NCBI GenBank assembly: GCA_043228905.1
Contig: JBHGNT010000011.1
Span: 10,168,001-10,232,000, forward strand
Direction of reading: 5' to 3'
Length of the DNA: 64,000 nucleotides
Source: Azolla caroliniana
Taxonomy: Eukaryota; Polypodiophyta
Part shown: positions 10,311-20,173 of the stretch, one piece after another
Numbering within the stretch: position 1 is the first letter of the stretch
Layout of the letters: each line of letters starts with the position of its first letter
Notes under the pieces: generated by a model
Databases searched by the model: none
The model's input: the letters and a program-made list of their open reading frames with translations, nothing else
Told to the model about the DNA's origin: nothing
Translations under genes and position numbers: made by a program

Positions 10311-11504
10311 GACGTGCAACACGTTCATTAGCTTCCCTTTCTGCCCGACGTGGTTGAGGGGAACTTCGCCAACATGTTCGATGGTATGCAGAGTGTCGTC
10401 ACCGGTTTCGACCACTCCTCGTGATTCCGGCTTCTCCAAGTACGAGAACCATTCCTCATGGCTCGTCATATGATTTGACGCTCCGAATCCACATACCACA
10501 CCTCGCTCGATTTCGAGGTGTTCACGGCCATTGAATTGGCTTTATGCTTCATTACGAAAGCAGGACCTGCTCCATTTCCGGCTTGTTCGGAGCCCTCAAC
10601 GTAGTGCGATCTTTGACGCCTTCCTGCGTCTCTTCCGCTCGGTCCAGCTTTGTCCGAGTCGGCTTGTTTCTTCCAGCATCTGTCTCCCTGTGGCCTTTCT
10701 TGCCACAGTACCAGCAATCCGGCGCGATCTTCTCTTGCCGTCTTCCGGCACCGCCATGACTCCCCTTGCTTTCAGAGGGTTCGGAATTGCTTCCGGCATC
10801 TCGATTATGCTGTACATTTTGCTCTTTTCGGCCGCCTCCATTGCGTGCCGATCCGCCTCGTCCACCACGACCACGGGGCCTATCATCCTCTGTGTAAAGC
10901 ATCTTGCCATCGGTGTGCGCACTCATCGACGCACCCGCGTGGTTTTCTTCTACGAGCAACATTGACTGAAGCTCGAAAAACGAAGGTGTAATCTCCCTCG
11001 TGCAAACTGCCGTTCGGAAAGGTCCGAACTTTGATGCCAAGCCACCAAGACAAACCTGCACCATTTCATCTTCCTCGACGTTCACGTTGACGGAGGCGAG
11101 AGAGTCACAGATTTCTTTGATCTTGGTGGTGTAATCAGCCACCGACATATCTCTTTGTGGTACATTGCGGAGCTCCTGTCTGAGTTGCAGCTTTTTGGCC
11201 GTTGTGCTGGCAGCGAAAATCCTTTTGAGATTCGCCCACGCGTCCTTCGGCGTCTTGGCATCCCTAATATAGCTCAAAAGCTAATCGCTCACACAGGACA
11301 CGAAGCAATACAACACTCTGCTTGCCCTTTTTCTCAAGCCAGATAGTCCCTGTGTGTCGAGTCGGGTGCCACATCGTTTGCTCCTTCGACATAACTCTAG
11401 TAGCCATGGCCGAGCAGGTACTAGTGCATCTTGTAAGACCAAGATGCGTAGTTGCTTCTGTCAAGCTTTTCAGTCGGAAGTGAGCCACCCATTCCTCTAT
11501 CCAT
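10311..11504 (-). pseudogene. Copia A gag and protease
   Basis: ATG at 11504 matches the start used in copia D. Codon 28 is TAG (11423-11421), as in D. A frameshift follows, then a long open stretch (11277-10552) covers the Gag core (SYIRDAKTPKDAWANLKRIF) and the zinc knuckle CWYCGKKGH, whose last Cys is lost in a small indel. The protease region (about 10510-10310) is frame-shifted at the active site: GFGASNHMTS lies in a different frame from its upstream WYVDS. Stops at about 10466 and 10552 confirm it is dead. Confidence 0.85.
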
Positions 11505-11590
11505 ATTGTTGTTTTTTTCTTTTCCAAACAACTTCAACTCTGTTTTGTTGCAAGCTTTTCTTGCCAGCTGTAGAGGACTTTAACCGTCAC

Positions 11591-11602
11591 GTTCTGATAC
11601 CA
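11591..11602 (-). other. Primer binding site of copia A (tRNA-iMet)
   Basis: Minus strand reads TGGTATCAGAAC directly after the 5' LTR. Compared with the standard plant copia site TGGTATCAGAGC it has one mismatch, and it lies in the same position as the perfect site of copia D (18569). Confidence 0.9.
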
Positions 11603-11975
11603 TGTAAAAGAATATGTTGTGTGGAAGCGTATGCGAAACACAGAGTACACAGTTTGGAGAACTCAGAAAACACAGAGATGGAAATGGAGATGAGAGAGAG
11701 AGATAGAGAGAACAGACAACACAGTTCTATTTCAAAATAATGACACTCTGTGTATATACATCGTGCTCAGTGAGCACCTTTTATACAAACCCTGACTATC
11801 GGGTTGACACATGTACTGACAGTACTTGAATGCTCATAAATGAGCCTATTACACTAACTCCCAAAATTATTCCTTACGAGGAATACCATACTAACGGCCT
11901 TCCGGTTTGCGCACCGATACAGCCACATTATGCGTACTATTTTACGCACGCAGTCTACGCACTGGGTTACGCACT
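11603..11975 (-). repeat. 5' LTR of copia A, proximal part
   Basis: Starts TGTAAAAGAATATG on the plus strand and matches the 3' LTR at 6367. It is interrupted at 11975 by gypsy C and resumes at 17625. On the minus strand it has a TATAAAAG box (11785-11778) and the AGTACTGTCAGTACT-type palindrome near 11810. It retains the segment deleted from the 3' LTR. Confidence 0.9.
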
Positions 11976-12400
11976 GTCAGGAACAGTACTAAGACAGAGA
12001 AGGACTTAGTACTAAAAGAAGTATTAGTACTAAGAGAGGTGAAGAACTCTCGAGAGAAGGAAAGAGTGAGTGAGAGGGAGAGAGAGAGAGTGTGTGTGTG
12101 TGTGTGATGATAAGAAAAGATATATATTATGTGAAGAAAATGTGCAGTAGCTAGGAGGCTTAAGACTGGCGTTGAACCGATTTGGTTTGAAATAATGCCT
12201 TGTGCCTCCTTTTATAGTGTTCTAAGGAATACTCCTGAAGTTTCTAGAATGTTCCAGAGAAATCTGGAATATACATCAATTTTCTATAATAAAACATAAA
12301 TCAAAATAATATTTTACGTATTACAATGTATAATCTAATGGTCAAGAGCTCGACCCATGTAGCATAAGGTCATGGGTTCGAGTCTTGCCATATCATGACA
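11976..12400 (-). repeat. 3' LTR of gypsy C
   Basis: 425 bp, TGTCAGGAACAG to ATCATGACA on the plus strand. It differs from the 5' LTR mainly in a GT/GA microsatellite (about 12066-12107) and scattered point changes. It contains two TTAGTACTAA palindromes (12006-12015 and 12024-12033) and, at its element-5' end (about 12330-12395), a tRNA-like block with GGTTCGAGTCT. Confidence 0.95.
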
Positions 12401-13501
12401 CTATCCCCCCTTTAAAACAACGAGTGTAACGAGTCGTTTTGGATTGAGGACCCGGTTTATCTGGATATTGACGATGGAATTAAGAAGAGCACGAGCATTG
12501 GTGACATTCTCTATCGGTTCCCAAGTACGCTCGTTGGGACTATATCCTAGCCAATCGACTAGATAGTAGAGCTTGTTGCGAACAAACTTGGAATCAAGGA
12601 TGGCGGAAACCTCGTACTCAAGTCCATCTTCAAGCTCGATCGGGGGTGGAGGCTGTGTAATACGGCCTGGGATGGTGCTCTCTTGATAGGGTTCGAGGAG
12701 AGAACTATGAAACACTGGATGTATCCGAAGTTGTGGAGGTAGATCAAGACGAAAAGCGACATCATTAATCTTTCCTATAATACGGAAAGGACCTAATCGC
12801 CGATAATCCAACTTCTCACATGGGCGAGTAGTCTTGATGTGTCGTCGGAGTAGCCATACCCGATCTCCAATGTTAAAACTAGATGGGAGTCGATGACGAT
12901 CCGCATAAACCTTGTGTGTTTGTTGAGCTTGTTGGAGATGAGTAGACAAATCCGCTTGTATCTTGCGTAACCTCTCCAAACGATCCTCTACGCAAGGATT
13001 TGTGGACACCTCTGGGGTTTCAAGTACACACCACCGGGGGTGACATCCCGTATAAGCATAAAATGGCGTAACTTTCGTGGATGCGTGGATAGAGTTGTTA
13101 TAGGCAAATTCGGCGAAGTGGAGAATATCTGCCCAGTCATCTTGATGATAGCTGAGAAGGCACCGCAAATACTGCTCCAGCGTTTGATTGGTTTGTTCGG
13201 CTTGGCCGTCAGTTTGTGGGTGGTAGCCGGAGGAGAGGTTACAAGTGACCTTGAGCATGTTAAAAAGGTGCTTCCAGAATTTTGACACGAACTGGGGTCC
13301 ACGGTCGCTGATGATACTATCGGGAAGTCCATGATGCCGACATACTTCACGCATGACAATTTCGGCAGTGTCTTCACTGGAGATCTCGTTAGTACATGGC
13401 AAGAAATGAGCCATCTTCGTATATCGATCGACCACCATTAGAATCGCATTGAACCCCTTAGAGACTAGAAGATCTGTGATGAAGTCTAGAGCAATGGACT
13501 A
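12401..13501 (-). CDS. Gypsy C integrase core C-terminal part and chromodomain
   Basis: The frame is open from 13498 to the stop at 12401-12403. It continues the integrase core with VVDRYTKMAHFLPC and catalytic Asp (SDRGPQFVS), then SSGYHPQTDGQAEQTNQ with the catalytic Glu. The GDRVWLLRRHI segment follows, then a chromodomain near 12640-12490 (EYEVSAILDSKFV, WLGYSPNERTWEP). The TAG stop abuts the LTR, and the last codons are the polypurine tract itself (AAAGGGGGGATAG). A stop at 13499-13501 (Trp-stop-Ser, CAG to TAG likely) separates it from the rest of pol in the same frame. Confidence 0.92.
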
Positions 13502-15955
13502 CCACGGCTTGCTTGGAATTGGTAATGGTTCTAATAAACCATATGGATGATGCCTTGGCATTTTCGCTCTGCAGCATGTATCACAAGTCCGAACAAAATC
13601 CTCGACAAATTGTCGCATATAGGGCCACCAGAATGATCGTTCTACTAAATGTAGTGTTTTAGTACTACCAAAATGCCCAGTTGTATATGTGTCATGACAG
13701 TTTTGTACTACTTGAAGGCGGCAAGAACCATTAGGAACATACAAAAGTTCTTTAAAGAAGAGTAATCCATCATGGTATTTGAATTGCCGATAGTCCGTAC
13801 CTGGTGGTTGCCACTGTGAACACGACGCTTGAGAGGGATCAATTTGTGCTAGTATAGCTTGGGCGAATGCATCTGTCTTCAAGTCTTCGCGTATGGTATC
13901 GATAACGCGGGAATCCATGGGCATGTCAAAGATCTGTGTTGCTTGTAGTCGTGTCGGTCCCAAGATGACTTGTTTTTGGTTATCGAAAGTTGGCTCGCCA
14001 GGACGGGGTGCTAGATACGAACGTCGTGATAATGCATCTGCCTTCCCTTGGTGCTTCCCCGGACGATATGTAATTTTGAAGTCGAAACGTGTGAGGAAGT
14101 GGGCCCACCGAGCTTGACGTCGATTCAACACACAAGCATCCTGAAAGTAGGCAAGGTTCTTGTGGTCACTAAATACGGTGACCGGATGAGAGGATCCCTC
14201 CAGAAAATGCCTCCATTGCATAAAAGAATCCACTATTGCCAATAGCTCCTTATCATGAATTTCGTAGTTGATTTCGGCGGCGTCAAGCTTGCGTGAGTGA
14301 AAAGCCACAGGATGTAGCTTCACATCATTCCCCTGTTGTGATAGAATGCTCCCCAATGCAAAATCCGATGCGTCAGCTTCGATAATGAATGGTTTTTCCG
14401 GATCGACATGAGCTAGCATTGGAGCCGATGTAAATGCCTTTTTAAGACTCTCGAAAGCCACATCCGTTTCTTCAGACCAGATGAACGGTTGTCCCTTCCT
14501 GGTAAGTTGTGTGAGAGGTAGAACGATTTTTGAGTAATCTTGTATGAACTTCCGGTAAAAATTGGCAAAGCCTAGGAAGCATTGCACATCCCGCACCAAA
14601 CGCGAAGTCTGCCATTCTACCACCGTTTTGACCTTAGCTGGGTCCATGGACATGCCTTCTGACGAAATGATGTAGCCGAGAAATTCCACTTGGTTGCATC
14701 CGAAACTACATTTTTCCAGCTTTGCATACATACCATGTTCTCAAAGTCGTTTTAGTACTAATAGTACATGAGAATCATGTTCTTCTTGGGTCTTTGACTA
14801 AACCAGTAGATCATCCAAATAGATGATCAAACAATCATCCAAAAGATCTCGGAATATATCATTAGCCATGTGCTGGAAGACTGCCAGTGCATTAGTGAGG
14901 CCAAACAGCATGACCGTATACTCGAAGTGTCCATATCTGGTGCGAAACGCGGTCTTCCATTCGTCTCCTGGTCGGATCCGTACGAGGTTATATGCTCCCC
15001 GTATGTCAATCTTCGTGAAGAACATGGCACCATTGATCCGTTCTAAAAGACTTGAGATAAGGGGAAGAACATACCTATTCCTGATTGTAACCTTATTCAG
15101 GCCACGGTAATCTACAACGAGACGAAGCGATCCATCCTTTTTCTTGACGAAGAAAATGGGCGAGCCCGCTGGAGATTTCGAATGCCGGATGAAACCATTT
15201 TCCAAATTCTCCTCTACATAGGCCCGAAGGACTTCCAGCTCGGTTGGTGACAAATTATAGATCGGTCCCCATGGCGGCTCTTTTCCCGGTTGTAAATCGA
15301 TGGGGCAATCGTACGGTCGATGATGAGGAAGTGTGTTGGCTTGTACTTTATCGAACACATCGGCGTAATGACGATACTTCTCGGGAAGTTGAACGGTGGA
15401 TTCTTCTTTAGTGGTGTTGGAGGGGTTTACTGATATTGCAAAGAGGAACATTTCCTCCTTGTGCCCTTCTTTACGCAACTGACGTAGCGAAATGGTTGCC
15501 ATCTTCTGAGTTGACCCTTGGGTTTGTCGACACCGGATTTCTCTTGTTCTCCAATCTATGTTTGGGTTATGTAACTCGAACCACGGTAATCCTAAAACTA
15601 TGGGATGTTCTGGGATACTAATAATATTAAATGATACTACACATGCTAAGTTATCTAGGACAATATTAATGGGCTCTGACTCTTCTATGATATTTCCGGA
15701 AGCAATGGGACGTCCATCAATGACTACTACAGAGGCTGGACACTGGAGTTTTCTTAGGGATATCTTATGAGCTTGAGCAAATTTCTTATCCATAAAGCAA
15801 GAGTTAGCTCCGGAATCTAGGAGTGCTAGGACATGTACTGGAGGGGTACTTTTAGTACTAACTATTACTTGGGCTACGAACACATCACTAACTTGCTTAG
15901 AGGGAATGGAACCACTAATGGGCTGCACAGATCTAGGGTTGTCCAACCAAACGGC
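13502..15955 (-). pseudogene. Gypsy C protease, reverse transcriptase, RNase H and integrase zinc finger
   Basis: All parts share one frame. Protease has the active-site LLDSGANS near 15830. RT has RFYPLIS-type and SRIDIRGAYN-like blocks near 15030, and YLDDLLV at about 14820-14799. RNase H (EADASDFALGSILSQ near 14360, DHKNLAYF near 14170) and the His-His-Cys-Cys zinc finger (HDTYTTGHFG ... CDTCCRAKMPRH, about 13690-13560) follow. Only two nonsense codons lie inside, near 14798 and 14735, the second probably CGA to TGA. Upstream the frame is open to about 15990 with no clear ATG, so pol was probably made by frameshifting from gag. Confidence 0.9.
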
Positions 15956-15989
15956 TCCTATTTTGGCTGGACTTAGTCGTTTAACTCTT

Positions 15990-17115
15990 CTTCTAACTAA
16001 CTAAGGACATCAAATCTGTTCGCTAGATCTGGGCTATTAGGACTATCAGATATCCCTACTGAAATAGGCTCGGGTTTAGTACAATTAGAACTAACGACTA
16101 TTTGGTTTACCTGTCTTCTTGGCCTATGGGGGCAATTTATTGCAATATGTCCTGGTCCACCGCAGTAAAGACATAGTCGATTTGTACGGCGTCACTGCTT
16201 TTCTTCTTCAGATAATGGCCCTCGACGACGTGTAGTGTCAATCTCCGTCGGAGTCGGAGTATTCGCTGGAGGCACATTATATGACTCCCTCGGAAAAGGT
16301 CTTGCTACCACTGAGGCGTAGGTGGGCTCTGATCTTGCCCTCGGCATCTGTAGCTGTCGTTTCGAACGTCGCTCAAAGAGGCGGTTGTCACATCTCACCG
16401 CGCGACTGATTGCTTCTGTTAAGGACTTTGGCTCTTCGGGGAAGGTCAAGAGTAAATCCTTGACGTCGTTGCGTAAACCATAACGAAATTGCTCCATCAA
16501 CGCTTGATCATCCCAAGGGATATCGGCGGCGAGTAGGCAAAAATCTGCAGCGTATGCGGAGGCTGGACGGTCACCTTGGCGTAATCGCCGAATTTTGTTG
16601 ATTGCGGTCCTGATGCTGTCAGTATCTCCGAAACATGCTTTAAACTCACCTAGAAACTCTTCAAAATTGTTGAGTAACGGAGATTCCTTCTCTAATAGTG
16701 GAGCGAACCATGCCAACGCTGAGCCACTTAACAAAGTGCCTACTAAACCCACTCGTGATGCATCGGTGGGATATCGGGAAGGATGCATTTGAATAACTAA
16801 TCGTACCTGGTTAAGGAACCCTCTAAACTGCGATCGCGTTCCATCGAACTTCGTGGGAAGGCCAATCTTGGGTTCTTTATGAATCCCTTGTGTTCTGGGC
16901 CCTTGTTGTTGCATCGCTACGATGGTTGCTTCGAGTTGTTGCACGCATAACGCAAGTTCCCCATGCTGTTGTTGCGTTTGCTGCTTTTCTAAGGAGATTT
17001 GCTGAAGATCCCCCAGCAACCGTTGGTTTTCTTGTTCCAAAGCATGGAACTTCTCTTTCAAGCATTGAAATTCTGAGAAAACAGATTGATATTCTTCAGC
17101 GCTAACAGTGGCCAT
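15990..17115 (-). CDS. Gypsy C Gag
   Basis: ATG at 17115-17113 opens 307 codons. An N-terminal coiled coil rich in Gln (about residues 10-70) is followed by a Gag core with LPTKFDGTRSQFRGFLNQ and FGDTDSIRTAINKIRRLRQG. A TGA at about 16192-16194 (probably from CGA) is followed in the same frame by the zinc knuckle CLYCGGPGHIAINC (about 16175-16134) and another 40 codons. Gag forms the virus-like particle and packages RNA. Pol lies in a different frame, which could mean programmed shifting or an indel near 15990-16010. Confidence 0.88.
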
Positions 17116-17189
17116 GGGATGAAAGAAAAGAGGAATAAGAGATTAGTAGGAAATGAGAGAGACAGAAGGTGGGGAAAATCGGTTCAAAC

Positions 17190-17619
17190 TGTCAGGAACA
17201 GTACTAAGATAGAGAAGGACTTAGTACTAAAAGAAGTATTAGTACTAAGAGAGGTGAAAAACTCTCGAGAGAAGGAAAGAGTGAGTGAGAGGGAGAGAGA
17301 GAGAGTGAGAGAGAGTGAGAGAGTGATGATAAGAAAAGATATATATTATGTGAAGAAAATGTACAGTAGCTAGGAGGCTTAAGACTGGCGTTGAACCAAT
17401 TTGGTTCGAAATAAGGCCTTGTGTCTCCTTTTATAGTGTTCTAAGGAATACTCCTGAAGTTTCTAGAATGTTCCAAAGAAATCTGGAATATACATCAATT
17501 TTCTATAATAAAACATAAATCAAAATAATATTTTATGTATTACAATGTATAATCTAATGGTCAAGAGCTCGACCCATGTAGCATAAGGTCATGGGTTCGA
17601 GTCTTGCCATATCATGACA
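17190..17619 (-). repeat. 5' LTR of gypsy C
   Basis: 430 bp, paired with 11976-12400. On the minus strand it starts TGTCATGATATGGC, followed at once by an antisense tRNA-like block (17545-17615). TATAAAAG lies at 17435-17428, and TTAGTACTAA palindromes at 17221-17230 and 17239-17248. A gapped palindrome GAACCAA-TTTGGTTC lies near 17395. Confidence 0.95.
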
Positions 17620-17624
17620 CGCAC

Positions 17625-17661
17625 CATATTATGCACTCAATGTTGAGCTTGTTCCTCAATA
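17625..17661 (-). repeat. 5' LTR of copia A, distal 37 bp
   Basis: Continues the copia A LTR after gypsy C: it reads CATATTATGCACTCAATG and ends CTCAATA, matching the A 3' LTR end (CTCAACA) with one change. It is followed by target duplication GAAAC (17662-17666), which equals 6362-6366. Confidence 0.9.
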
Positions 17662-17666
17662 GAAAC

Positions 17667-18137
17667 AAATTGTGGTCCTCGATCAGAAGTGATATCGTTC
17701 GGGAGTCCATGTAGTCGAACCACATTTTTGAAAAACAAATCGACTGTCTGCTCTCCGGTAATGGTTTTGGCACATGGAGCAAAATGAGTCATCTTGGTGA
17801 AGTGATTGACCATGACGAATATCGAGTCATAACCACCAAGAAAGGAAGGTCAGTGATGAAGTCCATGGAAAGAGAGCCCAAGGTCGTTTGGGGATTGGGA
17901 GAGGGCGAAGGAGACCATATGGTCGATGATGAGATGCTTTAGTGTGAGCACAAACTTCGCATAACTTAACGAACTCTTTGACCAATTTCCATGTTGTGGC
18001 CACTAGTATCCTGGAGATATCAACTCCAAGGTTTTCACAACGCCAAAATGACCAACAAGTGGATCATCGTAACACTCGTGAAGTACCCTTGTCCGACAAG
18101 GACCTTCTGGGACATACAAAAGATTATCTCGAAACAA
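17667..18137 (-). pseudogene. Gypsy B integrase zinc finger and core N-terminal part
   Basis: On the minus strand LLFRDNLLYVPEGPCRTRV opens the zinc-finger region, followed by [19 protein letters not shown]. Frame-shifted sequence leads to TKMTHFAPC near 17790, then RLHGLPNDITSDRGPQFVS near 17725-17667 with the second catalytic Asp. The left end joins 6361 across copia A, and the right end joins 24108 across copia D. Stops and a frameshift inactivate it. Confidence 0.82.
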
Positions 18138-18142
18138 AAGAT

Positions 18143-18568
18143 TGTTGAGTGACAAGCTCAACATTAGGTGCGTAATATGACGTAACCTAGTGCGTAGACT
18201 AGACGTGTAAGTTAGTACACACAACTTGGCCGTATCGGTGCGTAAACCGAAAGGCCGTTGGAGCGTTATTCCTCGTAAAGGAATAGTTTTGGGAGTTAGT
18301 GTAGTTGGCTCATTTATGAGCGGTCAAGTACTGTCAGTACTTGTGTCAACCCGATTGTCAGGGCTTGTATATAAGGTGCTCACTGAGCACGAAGTATGTA
18401 CAGAACAAAGTATTATCATTTTGAATAGAACTGAGTTGTCTGCTCTCTCTGTCTCGCTCCCTCTCCATCTCCATCTCTACGTTTTCTGTGTTTTACCGAA
18501 CTGTCTTATTCCTCCGAACTGTGCACTCTGTGTTTCGCATACGCTTCCACACACGCTATTCTTTTACA
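18143..18568 (+). repeat. 5' LTR of copia D
   Basis: 426 bp, TGTTGAGTGACA to TTCTTTTACA. It is nearly identical to the 3' LTR apart from scattered substitutions and one short indel. Confidence 0.95.
18325..18375 (+). promoter_or_regulatory. Copia D LTR promoter: palindrome plus TATA box
   Basis: A near-perfect palindrome CAAGTACTGTCAGTACTTG (18325-18343) lies 26 bp upstream of TATATAA (18369-18375). The same arrangement occurs in the D 3' LTR (palindrome at 23860-23878) and in copia A. In copia G the palindrome is GAAGTAC-ACC-GTACTTC. That its position is kept while its bases change suggests a binding site for a dimeric regulator; this is inference. Confidence 0.6.
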
Positions 18569-18580
18569 TGGTATCAGAGC
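18569..18580 (+). other. Primer binding site of copia D (tRNA-iMet)
   Basis: TGGTATCAGAGC follows the 5' LTR with no gap and is the standard plant copia primer site, complementary to the 3' end of initiator tRNA-Met. Confidence 0.95.
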
Positions 18581-18666
18581 GCAAGGGTTGAAGTCCTCTA
18601 CAGCCGACAAGAAACACTTGCGACAAAACAGAGTTGAAGTTGTTCGGAGCAGAAAAAGACAGCAAT

Positions 18667-19660
18667 ATGGATAGAGGAATGGGAAGCTCACTTCTGACTG
18701 AAAAGCTTGACAGAAGAAACTACGCATCTTGGTCTTACAAGATGCACTAGTACCTGCTTGGCCATGGCTACTGGAGTTATGTCGAAGGAGCAAACGATGT
18801 GGCACTCGACTCGACACACAAGGACTATCTGGCTTGGGAACAAGCGGCAAGCAGAGTGTTGTATTGCTTCACGTCCTGTGTGAGTGATCAACTTTTGAGC
18901 TATATTAGGGATGCCAAGACGCCGAAGGACGCGTGGGCGAATCTCAAAAGGATTTTCGCTGCCAGCACAACGGTCAGAAAGCTGTAGCTCAGATAGGAGC
19001 TCAGCAATGTATGACAAAGAGATATGTCAGTGGTTGATTACACCACCAAGATCAAAGAAATCGGTGACTCTCTCGGCTCCATCAACGTGAACGTCGAGGA
19101 AGATGAAATGGTGCAGGTTTGTCTTGGTGGCTTGGCATCAAAGTTCGGACCTTTCCGAACGGCAGTCTGCACGAGGGAGATTACGCCTTTGTTTTTTGAG
19201 CTTCAGCCAATGTTGCTCATAGAAGAAAACCACGCAGGTGTGTCGATGAGTGCGCACGCCGATGGCAAGATGCTTTACACGGAGGATGATAGGCCCCGTG
19301 GTCGTGGTGGACGAGGCGAATCGGCACGCAATGGAGGCGGCAAGAGCAGAATGTACGGCATAATCGAGATGCTGGAAGCAATTCCAAACCCTCCGGAAGC
19401 AGGAGGAGTCAGGGCGGCGCCGCAAGACGGCAAGAGAAGGCCGTGTCAGAATGTTGGTACTATGGCAAGAAAGGCCACAAGGAGAGCGAGTGCTGGAAGA
19501 AACAAGTCGACTCGGACAAAGCTGGACCGAGCGGAAGAGACGCAGGAAGGCGTCAAAGATCGCACTACGTTGAGGGCTCCGAACAGGCCGGAAATGGAGC
19601 GGGCCCTGCTTCCGTAATGACACATAAAGCCAATTCAATGGTCGTGAACACCTTGAAATC
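18667..19660 (+). pseudogene. Copia D gag
   Basis: ATG at 18667. Codon 28 is TAG (18748-18750). The frame continues as Gag to TAG at 18985-18987 and TAG at 18994-18996, both at positions where copia A has CAG. The Gag core resumes (19024 onward, MSVVDYTTKIKEI) and runs to about 19370. The zinc knuckle near 19450 reads CWYYGKKGHKESEC, so its second Cys is Tyr. Frames shift again before protease. Confidence 0.87.
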
Positions 19661-20170
19661 ATATGATGAGCCATGATGAGCCATGAGGAATGGTTCTCAT
19701 ACTTGGAGAAGGCGGAATCACGAGGGGTTGTCGAAACGGGAGATGACACCCCGCATACCATCAAACCTGTCGATGAAGTTCCCCTCAGCCATGTCGGGCA
19801 GAAAGGGAAGCTTATGAATGTGTTGCATGTCCCGACAATAATGAAGAACTTGGTGTTGGTCAGTCAGATCGTCGACCAAGGTATGCAAGTTCGATTCACG
19901 CACCTCAACTGCTTCATAGAAGAGGAAGGCAAAGTGATCGCGCAAGGGCGCCGTGAAGGGAGGATGTTTATCCTCGAAACCAATAATGTGGGCACCGCAA
20001 TGTTCGCGAGAGGACAGAAGGTCGAGTCGAATATCCACCTGTGGCACAAGCAGTTCGGGCACGTAAATTTCCCGCGGCTTTGTGAGATGCAAACGAAGAA
20101 CATCGTTTTCGGATTGCCGAAATTTCGGGGCCGTAATGCCCAAGTCTGTGAAGCCTGTCAGATGGGAAAA
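19660..20170 (+). pseudogene. Copia D protease and integrase zinc finger
   Basis: The protease region is open at 19673-20173 but lacks its active-site Asp-Ser-Gly: sequence before MSHEEWFSYLEK has a short duplication (ATGATGAGCC twice near 19660-19682) instead. The zinc finger follows, with LWHKQFGHVNF near 20037 and CEACQMGK ending at a stop near 20171. Confidence 0.8.
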
Positions 20171-20173
20171 TAA

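Larger units (their letters stand above)
11976..17619 (-). mobile_element. Ty3/gypsy chromovirus C, structurally complete
   Basis: 5.6-kb minus-strand element with two near-identical LTRs (11976-12400 and 17190-17619), target duplication CGCAC (11971-11975 and 17620-17624), gag, protease, RT, RNase H, integrase and chromodomain. It lies in the 5' LTR of copia A, so it is younger than A. Few lesions break its frames, which makes it one of the best preserved elements in the window. Confidence 0.95.
6367..17661 (-). mobile_element. Ty1/copia retrotransposon A (carries nested gypsy C)
   Basis: Complete but decayed copia element with both LTRs, a tRNA-iMet primer site, gag, protease, integrase, RT, RNase H and polypurine tract, flanked by the 5-bp target duplication GAAAC. 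Gypsy C (11976-17619) sits inside its 5' LTR, leaving 17625-17661 as the distal LTR end. Without C it is about 5.6 kb. It belongs to the same family as copia D and is related to copia G. Confidence 0.92.

Noticed and set aside
12401-12700. Host chromatin gene with a chromodomain
   Set aside because: The chromodomain is the C-terminus of gypsy C integrase and its stop codon overlaps the element's polypurine tract.
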